In this document: positions 34,041 to 44,244 of the stretch, piece by piece | Layout: each line of letters opens with the position of its first letter | Position numbering within the stretch: position 1 is the stretch's first letter | Assembly: GCA_905250125.1 (NCBI GenBank) | Contig: CAJNOL010000026.1 | Coordinates: 250,666 to 314,665 of the forward strand | Direction: 5' to 3' | DNA length: 64,000 nucleotides | From: Rotaria sordida | Lineage: Eukaryota > Rotifera > Eurotatoria > Philodinida > Philodinidae | Notes under the pieces: model-generated | The model's input: the letters and a program-made list of their open reading frames with translations, nothing else | The model's database searches: none | Told to the model about the DNA's origin: nothing | Program-made: the position numbers and the translations under genes

Positions 34041-34292
34041 ATGTCTGTTCGTCGTTCTAAACTTGCACTAGATGTTCTTCGTCTTTATGCTGAATATATG
34101 CGTTTAAGTCGGCAAGTACAAGGTTTAAGAGATATAGCACGTATTGAATTTAAACAATATAAAGATCTTAAGCCAAAAGATAATCTTATTTATATTGAAT
34201 ATCTCATTCGACGAGGTAAATCTCAATTAGCAACACTTAAAGGTCAAGGTGTTACATCAATACAATTATCATCACAAAAATTCAAACAATGA
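34041..34292 (+). CDS. SDHAF1: Succinate dehydrogenase assembly factor 1 homologue (LYR family)
   Basis: A single exon of 83 codons. SRRxxLxxQVLxLY..R of SDHAF1 corresponds to VRRSKLALDVLRLYAEYMRL, and EFKQYKDLKPKDNLIYIEYL followed by IRRGKSQLATLKGQGV matches the conserved RxEFRQ...IEYLYRRGxxQL block. SDHAF1 works in the mitochondrial matrix in inserting iron-sulfur clusters into the SDHB subunit of complex II. The LYR tripeptide reads LYA here, while the downstream F and RRG residues are kept. The stop codon overlaps the start of TAMM41 by four bases (ATGA), so the two frames must share a transcript. Confidence 0.8.
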   Translation: MSVRRSKLALDVLRLYAEYMRLSRQVQGLRDIARIEFKQYKDLKPKDNLIYIEYLIRRGKSQLATLKGQGVTSIQLSSQKFKQ

Positions 34293-36968
34293 TTGAATCT
34301 TTATCAAATATTCTCGCTAATTTTCCATCAACTTATATAATAAATGGACAAAATAATCAACAACATATAACATTTGCATTTGGTTATGGTTCTGGTGTTT
34401 TAAAACAACAACAAGATATAAAAAAATCAACAATTCAAAATCAAATTGATCTTATTTTCGTTGTCAATAATTCATTTAAATTTCATGAAGAAAATCTTAA
34501 ATTAAATCCACATCATTATTCATTTTTAAGACATTTTGGTGTATCAACAATAACACGTATACAAGAAACAAGAGGAGCTAGAATTTATTTTAATCCATAT
34601 ATAAAATTTAATAATGATTCGAATACACTTTATAAATATGGAATTATTTCACGAAAACATCTTATTAGAGATTTACTTGATTGGGAAACACTTTATGTTG
34701 CTGGTCGTCTTCAAGTTAGTTTTTTTTTAATGTTTTTGATTCATTAGATTATGTGTATCACATGAGCATTGACTCAACTAGACCTTAAAAATTCTCAATA
34801 TCCGAACGTATCTTTTTATACTATTCGAAACATAGGCGGCGGAAAGTTGAGAATCTAGGATAGGCTCAACAATCTTTATAAGATCCTCACCCGGGAATTT
34901 AAGAATGAGAAGGGAGACGAATTATTTTCTGCTATTTAGATGGAACATAGTTAATACTTTTTTGTTGTAACGCACATTGTGCACTATATAAAGTTGGTGC
35001 GGTTTAGGAAAATTCGCATCTTTGCATAAAAAAAAAACGTGTACTGGAAGAAACACGCTAAAATTTATCTTACATTAGTGTCGACTCTCGAAAAAAGAGT
35101 TTTCGATGTTCTTTACTGAAAAACAGAATAATGATGAAGCAGCAGCGTTCACAAAAAAAAATGAAATTTCATTCTCGATTCGCACACTTTATTGAAAACA
35201 TTTCTTAGACATGTAAGTTTAGCAAATGAAGGTAAAGAAAACTTTCGGCAGCTTGTAATTTATCTTACTCGGATTTCCAGTAGAGTTCTTCTTCACTACT
35301 AACAAAAGTGTACTACTTCAAGCCATTAACAATGTGAGATCGAATATTTAATCACATAAAATGCAATATTTTCTGAAGAATGTTTTCTAAATCTGCTTTA
35401 CTCTAAAAATACTACTATTTGCTGTTGAAGATGGCAAAAGATTCCGACATTTGTACGAGAATTTCGATGCACTGCATAAATCTATCGATCTGATGGAATG
35501 AGAAACAAATGTTTGAGTTTACCCTAACCTACGATACCGAGATCTAAGATAGACTTCAGCCTTTCTAAGTCTTGTGATTCCACTGCTCATACTTCGAAAC
35601 GTTTGTGTCTATTAAAAGAAAAACACTAGTCGACGAAGAACAGAAAAATTTTGTTTCAACCTGTAAAAACGTCAAGATTCAATAGATGTTCAAAATCGTT
35701 CGTTATTTATGATTGAAGACATGATGACTATTGATAAAACATTTTTAGATCTTTGAATAAATCAGTAGAATTAAATGTGTTCTAAAATCAACAGTAATCA
35801 TAGTGTAAAAAGTTCATTCATTCGATACATTAGACTACATATTCTATTAGAAACCTTAAGATTCTTCAACAATGGTCGGATTCCATGAGGTCTGAACTCA
35901 CTGAGTTCACAGAACTGTAGAAACTCTCGAGAGAGTATGAATATGGGCGTGGATATGGATGTAGCTGTCGTTTTTCTGTTTTCTCTATACACACACCTAC
36001 ACCCATATTTGAATATCCATGGAAAAGATTGTATTGTATATTTCTCATCTCGCATGACATGTCTAGTATCATGAGTTTCTGGATGTAAGACATCACTATA
36101 GTTGTTCAAAATTTGTGGGTAAGCTATACGACATGATGTCATTTTCGTTTGAAACGTTAGGGTTGCTTCAGTTGTCGAAGTTGCTCAAGTTTCGAAACTT
36201 GCTTGAGTTCCGTGATTTTCGAGGGTACTATAAGTTCAGAACTCACTGAATCCGAACACGTTTCAGATTCTTCTTAAGATTGTTAAGATGATGCTAATAG
36301 ATGCTCGTTATCATTGATTTTTATTTGGATTTTTTGAAATTTTCTTATCATAATTATTCTTTTAGAAACCAGTTAGTGTCATACAAATTGATCAAAACGA
36401 TCAAGATTTAATCTATGCACTTAAAACGAATTTAAATAGCGCATTACATGTTGCTTTACTTCTGTTACCTGAAGAATTTACATTAAAAGATTTATTTCTT
36501 AAAATAACAGCTCTTTCATATCAAGGTGATTTTCGTATGTATATTGGAGAAAATAAAAATAAAATATCAAATATAGTTCTACCACAAATTGATTTATTTA
36601 TTAATCTTTATTCAAATTTAATATTAAATGATACACATTTACATTGGAATAAAAATCGAACATTAGATACAATTGTTAAACAAGATGTAACACCAATAGC
36701 AATATTTACACGTTTACTTGCTTTACCTAAACATGTTATTAATAATATAATGGAATTAACAACATTAAAAACAAGACAATATCAAGATACAGAAGAAGTG
36801 ATTAGAAAATTATGTCTTAGTACACAACGAACAGAAAAAATTGAATATGCTGTACGATCAATTGTTAAAAGATCAAGTTTAACACAAACATTTAAGGGTC
36901 TTTTAACTGCTGGTTTTATTCGTAGTACTCGTTATGCTTTAGCGAAATTAAAAAAGATGATACGTTGA
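34289..36968 (+). CDS. TAMM41: Mitochondrial CDP-diacylglycerol synthase TAMM41 (Tam41)
   Basis: Two exons (34289-34714, 36366-36968) give 342 codons. Tam41 signatures are visible: FAFGYGSGVLKQQ near residue 31, QIDLIFVVNNSFKFHEENLK with the catalytic aspartate region, NPHHYSFLRHFG, and GARIYFNPYIKFN. Exon 2 has the helical C-terminal half, ending in SIVKRSSLTQTFKGLLTAGF and a basic tail. Tam41 makes CDP-diacylglycerol in the mitochondrial inner membrane for cardiolipin synthesis. The protein begins inside the SDHAF1 stop codon. Only 57 nt separate its stop from the next gene. The intron (34715-36365, 1.65 kb) has no coding that I trust and no clear inverted ends. Confidence 0.92.
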
Positions 36969-37025
36969 TTTTTATTCATGATTTTTGTTTTGTTTTTCTA
37001 AAAAAATAAATATATGTAATTTTAG

Positions 37026-38174
37026 ATGAAAATTGCTGTTGTTGGTCTAGGTGGAACAGGTAGTGCAGCACTTCGTTTTGTTGCACATTCCGGTCATAAT
37101 GCTATTGGTTATGAACAATTTCATATTGGTCATGCACATGGTAGTTCTCATGGAGAATCAAGAATAATTCGTTATACTTATCCAGATGTTTTATTTACTC
37201 AAATGATGAGTGATGCATATAAATTATGGTTTGAATTAGAAAAAGAAGCTGAAGAAGAATTATTGGTTCAATGTGGTGGCCTTTATTTTGGTGATAGTAA
37301 TGATCCACAAATATTAGCTACAGAACGTTCATTAATTGAAGCTAATTTACCTTTTGAACGATTAAATGCTGAACAAGTAAAAGAAAAACATCCGGCTTTT
37401 CATTTATATTCAAATGAAACAGCTATTTATCAAAAAGATAGTGGATTTTTACGTGCAACTCGATGCGTAGAAGCAAATATTCGTTTAGCTAAAAAACATG
37501 GTGCAATTATTCATGAAAATACAAAAGTTCAAGAAATATATACAAAAAATAATAAAGTATTTATTCAATCATCATTAGGTGAAGAAGAATATGATCGTGT
37601 TATTGTAACTGCGGGTCCATGGATGAGTACTTTATTTAAATCTTTAAATTTACCATTAGTTCCAACTCGACAACAAATTGTTTATCTTAATATTAATGAT
37701 CATGAAGAATATTTTCAAGCTAATGGAACATTTCCGGTTTGGATTGATACAACTGATAATCTTTATGGTTTTCCGAATGATGGTCATATTGCTGGAATTA
37801 AATTAGCATTTCATCATTGTGGTCAAGTTATAACTGATGTAGATGCTGAACGAACTCCAGTTGATGAAAATTATTTAGAAGAAATTCGTAGTTATGCTAG
37901 AAAACGTTTTCCAAATTTAGGTTCCGATGTAACTTTTAGTCAGACATGTATTTATACAAATACACCCAATGCCGATTTTATTATTGATCGTGTAAACAAT
38001 CAACCAAATGTGTTTTTAGTTAGTGGTTGTTCTGGACATGGTTTTAAATTTACAATTTTATTAGGAAAAATCATTGCCATGATGGCAACAGATGACAATG
38101 GATATGAAAGAAATTTAGATCGGTTTAAACTTAGTAGTTTTCATAAGATCTTAAATAAATTCTCTGATGATTAG
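37026..38174 (+). CDS. Monomeric sarcosine oxidase-like flavoenzyme (MSOX/PIPOX family)
   Basis: A single exon of 382 codons, typical of bacterial monomeric sarcosine or N-methyltryptophan oxidases and of animal PIPOX. The N-terminus has the dinucleotide-binding fold VVGLGGTGSAALRFVAHSGH. HAHGSSHGESRIIRYTYPD is the family's conserved active-site block. C308 in QTCIYTNTPNADFIID is in the place of the cysteine that binds FAD covalently, and SGCSGHGFKFTILLGK closes the FAD site. It should oxidise a secondary amine such as sarcosine or pipecolate, releasing hydrogen peroxide. TTTTAG abuts the ATG exactly, 57 nt after TAMM41, which suggests a trans-splice acceptor in an operon. Absence of introns and strong likeness to bacterial enzymes make horizontal transfer possible but unproven. 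Confidence 0.88.
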   Translation: MKIAVVGLGGTGSAALRFVAHSGHNAIGYEQFHIGHAHGSSHGESRIIRYTYPDVLFTQMMSDAYKLWFELEKEAEEELLVQCGGLYFGDSNDPQILATERSLIEANLPFERLNAEQVKEKHPAFHLYSNETAIYQKDSGFLRATRCVEANIRLAKKHGAIIHENTKVQEIYTKNNKVFIQSSLGEEEYDRVIVTAGPWMSTLFKSLNLPLVPTRQQIVYLNINDHEEYFQANGTFPVWIDTTDNLYGFPNDGHIAGIKLAFHHCGQVITDVDAERTPVDENYLEEIRSYARKRFPNLGSDVTFSQTCIYTNTPNADFIIDRVNNQPNVFLVSGCSGHGFKFTILLGKIIAMMATDDNGYERNLDRFKLSSFHKILNKFSDD

Positions 38175-38257
38175 CTTTTTTGTAGTTGAGTAGTATTAGC
38201 TAGTGATGTCTTGATTTACACATTAGTTTCAGATTTCTTTTTTTCTTTTCGTGGTCG

Positions 38258-41200
38258 ATGAAAGCTCAATTTAGTTTAAATTTTCGGTAAAAACTTATCT
38301 TGATTTTTAATGAATGAAATTTGTTTTTGTTTTTCTCTTAGTGATTATAATCGAAATCAATTTGATTTTCAATGTTTACTTATATTAATTTGTTTCGTTT
38401 TTTCATGGCTTTTTATTTATTTAACAACAAATGGTAATGAAGAAAAAAAATTTTGAAAAAAATTTTTTTTGAATGATTTTTATTAGATGAACTTTGTAAA
38501 GCAATATTTATTCAGAATAGTCTTATATCAACATGGACAATAATATATTCAATACGAATAATTTTACCACATTCAACAAAATATAGTTTTGCTTTTATGA
38601 TATTTCAATGTACAGTGACGATACTTAATGGTTCAGCCATACTTATGATGCTTTTTTATGAAGGTTTAAATGTTACAATTTTTTTTTAAAATCATTATAA
38701 TTGTTCTTGTTTAGATTTTGGTTTATGTTTATTATTAGTACTTTCTTTATTTTTGAGTAAATCAATATTTATTGCTGGTCCAACACTTTGTCCAAAGACA
38801 TGTTCATTTATTGAATGGTTATTAATATCAATGGGTTGTAGTGGATTTTTTTTATCAATTAATCTTCACTGGTGGTCACATTTTGAAGTAAAAAAAAAAG
38901 TTTTAATTTTATTATTTATTGAATATTTTTATTAAACAGGATGTTATTAACCGACCAATTTATACATTTGATTATGTTGTTGTTTGTGAAGTAAGAAAAA
39001 ATTTGTATTTTAAATCATTTTAGTTTTGTAGTGTTTGCTTTTATTCGGTATGATTGTATCGATTTTACAAATTATTCCATGGTCAACAACCATAACAACT
39101 ACAACACAATTTTATATTTCATTAATAACAATATTTTCAAGTGTTTTTCTGCCACAAGCGTATTTTTTTCTAAATCAAAATCCATTTATATGGTTATTTA
39201 ATTATATCCTCAATAAATCACATCGAGTGAGTGAGTATATGATAAAGTTTGTTGATTTTTTTTGTTTATTGCGTCTTATATTATTTACAATTGTTTATAG
39301 GTTTATTTATTATTATTTTGGTTAATTACATCATTATTTTCACTATTAATAATTAATCTTCATTTAAAATTTACTAAAAATCTTAATATTAAGCATGAAA
39401 AAACAATAATTAGAAAATATTTTCATTTTTTAGCTATTATTGTTTATACGAGTGGAATATTACTTGATACGCATTTACTAATTATGTGTTCTGTTGCATT
39501 TATTGTTTTACTTTTATTATTAGAGGTGAAAATCAATTTCGAACAAACAAATAATTAATAAAAAAACAAAAAAAAAATTATTTTATTTGTTTTTTAGTGT
39601 ATGAAAATAAAAAATATTGCTCCATTCGGAAATATTATACGTAATGCATGGAATATGTATGAAAATGAGAAAGATACTGGATCAATAATGGTTTCACATT
39701 TATTTCTTATTATTGGTTTATCTTATCCAGTATGGTTAGCTGATGATAGTAAGTTTAATTTTAACAGAAAATGAATAAATAAACTTATTAAACAAAAAAA
39801 TTCTAGACAGACGTTTAGCACAATTAAGTGGAATTATAAGTGTTGGAATTGGTGATTCAATTGCATCGATTGTTGGATCGAAAATCGGTATTCATAAATG
39901 GCCAGGTGCCAAGCGAACTTTAGAAGGCTCATTAGCCGGTTTAATTGCACAGTTTAATTTTATTGCTTGCCTGTGGTATTTCGGTACGTAAACATTTGAC
40001 ACATTAATATTTTCGTTTTGTTTATTTCATGCATCAATGGCAATAGATGTGTTTTTTTGATACGCACTCGAATAGTTAATCATTCTAGTCATCAAAAATT
40101 GTTCTTTATCGAGATTTTTTTTTGTCATAAGAATGTATAAGTAACGATAGGGACGTTATTTTCGTATTCATCGATCAGTCGTGATTATAAGGAAGACAAG
40201 CGTTGAAGCTAATTACCAAAAAAAAGCAAAAAGTATGAAAATTAATTTGAAAATTTTCATTACTGTTCATGAAGTTAATAAATGAATAATTCTTTTTCTT
40301 TTAAATTTATTATACAATGTAAAATTCGTGATACTCATATCTAAATATTGAAAATTGGATCGTTGTGATTTTTAAATATTGTTTATTTTATATATGAAAT
40401 TTTTAAGCTTGGTTCTTTCAAAAAAACAAAAAACAAATAATCAAATTTACTTGTTTTCAACATTTTTCAAAGATTTTTCTATCGAATATTAGATCAAATC
40501 ATACACTATTCAACTGTACATTTTTCTTCGTCGTAATAAAAATATTTATACTTAAAAAAATGATTGCATTTAGATGATTCACAAGGACATTACAAGGTAA
40601 AATAAGAAACTATAAAAAGATTACAGGTTATTTCAGCTTGAAACAAAAAAACCAGACTGTAACTAAAGTACATCTAGGGAAAAAAACAAAATCATGTTCG
40701 CCGTTTTATGAATAATCATTCAGATTACTGTAGGAGATAAGATGCTTGATGATGATTGTGAATGAATACTACGGAATATATCAAAATGGATAAACGAATA
40801 TTGGCCATGACCATAATTAGTTGAAATGTAGAATTAATTGCACTGCTCGAACATAAAATTTTGTCACAGTAACTTTATGACTATTAGAGAAAAATAATTC
40901 AAATAGAGATCAAAAGAATAACTAATAATATATTAAAAAGCATAGGATTTTATATATATGAGTATAAAATCAGAATTCTTCTAGTTGTAAAGGAAATATT
41001 ACACAAGAATACATAATGGTTGTTTTAGAAACTTGCAGTAAAACCTCTGCATAGGGCAGACCATATAATGGGCAATTTTGAAAGTCCCAGCTATTAATTT
41101 TTTACTGGAAATGAATCTCTCTATAGTGGATATTGTCATGTAGTTCTATGGTGAATACTTTTGAAAAGTCTCCATGGTGTCTACGACATGGAGATTTTAC

Positions 41201-41992
41201 TATATTTTAACAATTATTAATTTTTCAAGAACCAAAATGTATGAAAAGACAAGTAACAATAAGTAAAATATAATTTTTTTTACTCACTGACATCTTTCAG
41301 ATACCTAAAAAAACGTCTGTTCTCCGGTAAAAAAATTTCTTTTAGAGTAGACCCAGCCTCCATACAGTGAATACATGAAAAATCCGAATAGAGAGATTAT
41401 ACTGTATTATAATTCATGCAAATCTTCCTTGTTTTAGAACTTTTATTGGCTGTGATATTCATTATTTCATAGGAAACATAGTTTTAGTCTTTCCGTAATA
41501 TTTCAATAAGTCCAAAAAAAAAATAAATATCGGCATTCAATTATCGTTCACCAACGAAATTCTCTACTTATCTTTTTTTATGAGATTGATCTTCATTTTT
41601 TTATATGCTGCTCTCACGCAATGTATTGGTCACCAAATTGTATATATTTTTATGTGTATGAGAAGTAAAAAAGACACTATGTTGCTATCAAATATATTAC
41701 CAATTCTACACTGTGACTAATAGCCGTTTGATCAAATGTTGCGATTCCTTTATAAAATGAATGACAGTAGAAAAGTAGAAAAAATATTTTTCTTTATTTA
41801 AGATATGATCTTTGCTATATTGATTTTTCTTTGTTTTTTTTTTTAGATATTATTCCATATTCTCAATATAATTTATTCTTTGTTTCATTGGGTCTACTAT
41901 TTACAACTCAAATAGAAGCATTCTCCCATGATATTGACAATTTAACATTGCCTATTTCTCTTTTTCCTTTTTTATATGCATGTAAAACGTAA
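38258..41992 (+). CDS. DOLK: Dolichol kinase (Sec59/DOLK family)
   Basis: Ten exons join in frame to 471 codons: 38258-38286, 38342-38433, 38487-38663, 38715-38887, 38940-38990, 39032-39226, 39301-39525, 39598-39748, 39807-39983 and 41847-41992. The protein is almost entirely membrane helices. The CTP-binding cytoplasmic loop is clear near the C-terminus: SVGIGDSIASIVGSKIG, then HKWPGAKRTLEGSLAGL. The last exon ends in TTQIEAFSHDIDNLTLP, as in DOLK. The enzyme phosphorylates dolichol in the ER for N-glycosylation. Human DOLK is 538 residues, so this is shorter at the N-terminus; the short first exon is the least secure part. An AG after a pyrimidine-rich run (38231-38232) precedes the ATG, 83 nt from the previous stop. 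Nine introns are present; eight are about 45-75 bp and the last is 1.86 kb. Confidence 0.87.
41036..41404. mobile_element. Possible pogo-like MITE in the last DOLK intron
   Basis: The left end CAGTAAAACCTCTGCATAGG and the reverse complement of the right end CAGTATAATCTCTCTATTCG are similar and resemble pogo/Tigger termini (CAGTA.AACCTC). TA flanks the right end only. Inside are CTCTCTATAGTGGATATTGT and CATGGAGATTTTACTATA, echoing the same words. About 370 bp, non-coding. Confidence 0.45.
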
Positions 41993-42505
41993 TAATATGA
42001 CAGTGATATCAGATGGTAAAATATTGTTGTTGTTGTTGTTTTTAATCTTTCATTCTGTTATATTGCGCTTCTACTTGATTTCATACAAAAAAAAAGGAAA
42101 TAAGGAAGAAAAACTAAGCAAAAAAAACCTATAGATAACAAGGTAATACGTCGTTGCAGTAAACATATTAATATCGACTTCATGCATAAATCATGACATA
42201 TAAATAAATGATTAATGCACTAATATATATGTTTGTATGCGAATGTCCACATATTCGCTATAAGCTAATAAAATTAATAATATTTCTTGTATCTTATATA
42301 AATATGTTCATTTAACATCTAGCAGTTATAAAGATATGTATTTTATTTCTTCAACAAAGCAAAATTCAATAGCAGCAATCCTTAAGTAAAAGAGCTAAAT
42401 AAAATAACTACAGAAAATTGGAAAAAGAAAAGAAGCACAAATTTAATATTCGTCTTTAAACGTTAATTGTATTTCAATGTTTGATGTTGGTTATATTATT
42501 TTTTT
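41993..42505. other. Gap between DOLK and the EF-hand gene (tail to tail)
   Basis: 513 bp of AT-rich DNA between two convergent genes, holding both 3' ends. AATAAA-type hexamers occur near 42268 and 42398. No gene is seen. Confidence 0.5.
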
Positions 42506-44244
42506 TTATAAACCTTGTTGGAAGAAGCGATTGAATTCAGTACGATCAATCAGTCCATCACGGTTGATATCAACAGTATTGAAGGCAGCACCAGCGAGAT
42601 CTACTCCACCATGACCTCCATATGATTCGTATGATGATGATTCATATCCACCACCGTATCCACCACCGTATCCACCATCGTATCCACCACCGTATCCAGC
42701 ACTGTATCCACCACCGTATCCGGCACTGTATCCACCACCGTATCCACCACCATAATGTGAGGATCCACCGTATCCACCACCACCCAATGAGTAGCTTGCT
42801 GAGTCGTAAATTGAACCTCCACCAATCAAACCAGCATCTAATGAGTATCCACTGCCCCAGCCTGCTGATGCGCCAAAAGCACTAAGGTCTTGACCATAGG
42901 TTGCTGCACCATAGCCAACAGCAAAACCTGGAGGTGACTAAACAATTCAATCGAAAGGAATAGATATTGTTCACTAGAATAGAAGGGATAAATACTTACG
43001 ATGTCTTCGATAACACCAGCAGCACGAGCTTGTGCAACAAGTGAAGAACCATCGAGAAGGCTAAGACCATATTGTTGAACATAAGCTGCTGGATTGGCTT
43101 GCACAACACCAAGTCGATGGAATTGACGAACGATGCGTGCTGGAGCTTGTTCGTATTGAATGATAACATTACGTGGATGAGGATATGGTTGGGCAGCTGC
43201 TGCACGTTGTACAATTGTGCGACGTCTAGCTTGTGGTCCATATGGAATCCATCGTTCGATGACGACGTCACCTGTAGGAAAAATAAAAATATTAAATATA
43301 ACTTTTGAAAAAAGAACAAATTACTACGTACGAGGACGAGGTGGAAGAGGTGGAAAACGTTCGACAATGACCGATCGTGGTGGAACAGGTAAAGCTGCCA
43401 AACGACGAATAACAGTTTGTGAAGCAATCAGTGGTGGTGGATGTGGTGGACGTTCACGAAGAACGAGTGGAGGAGGTGTAGGAAGAGGAGGAGCTTGTTG
43501 ACGAATGCGAAGTGGTGGTGGAACTGGTGGTTGAGGTGGGCGCACTTCTCTGATGATAAGTGGCTAGAAATAGAAATTTTTAGATAATCAGAAAAACAAG
43601 CCTAGTAAGGGGAAATAACTTACGCCTGGTGGTGGAACCGGTGGTGGTTGAAGGAATCGAACTCTGATGTTTTGTGTATAAGTTTGTGCACCACCAGCAG
43701 CTGGACGACGAATGATTTGTGGGTTTGGATCTTGATAGAGACCTTGAGCGTCAGTTGGATACACATGTGCACCATATGCTGCTCCACCACTATATCCAAG
43801 GCTTCCAGCACTATATCCAAGGCTTCCACCACCAATAACACTAACATTACCAGCACCAGCACCATAGGCTGCCAATGAATCGTATGATGATGCATCGTAT
43901 GAGGATGCACCACCATAACCAGCACCAAGAAATTCAGCTCCATATGCACCGCCACCATATAATCCTGAGGCCTCATAGCTTGATGAGCCACCACCAATTA
44001 AGCCAAGACCTCCACCACCGCTGAGTTCATAGCTTGATAAGCCAAGACTTCCACCATATCCAGCACCGCCGAGTTCATAGCTTGATGCACCACCATATCC
44101 GGCTCCATAACTACTATAACCACCGTATCCGCCTCCAAAACCACCAGCACCACCAACGAAGCTATGGAATTCATTACGGTCAATGGCACCATCACGGTTG
44201 GCATCAATTGAATTGAATATTGCACGAGCGGCGTCAAAACTCAT
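42506..44244 (-). CDS. Gly/Tyr/Pro-rich protein with an EF-hand at each end
   Basis: Four exons (44244-43624, 43563-43332, 43271-43000, 42937-42506) give 518 codons. An N-terminal EF-hand (FNSIDANRDGAIDRNEFHSF, residues about 10-29) and a C-terminal one (FNTVDINRDGLIDRTEFNRF) both keep all calcium-ligand positions (D-x-[DN]-x-D...E). Between them are long Gly-Gly-Tyr/Ser repeats, a proline-rich block with charged valine-rich phrases (SVIVERFPPLPPRPR, VVIERWIPYGPQARRRTIVQ), and a second Gly-Tyr block. The phrases recall alveolin/epiplasmin-type cytoskeletal repeats of protists, but this is only a resemblance. A calcium-responsive structural or secreted filament protein is a guess. No signal peptide is seen. 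A TATATA-like stretch lies upstream near 44391. Confidence 0.75.

Noticed and set aside
35798-36142. 114-codon minus-strand frame in the TAMM41 intron
   Set aside because: No homology that I recognise, no splice continuation, and the intron is fixed by in-phase TAMM41 exons.
42601-42885. His-rich and Val-Asp-rich frames over the EF-hand gene
   Set aside because: Alternative-frame readings of the Gly-Gly-Tyr codon repeats.
43217-43501. 94-codon Gly/Arg-rich plus-strand frame
   Set aside because: Antisense of the proline-rich exon of the EF-hand gene.
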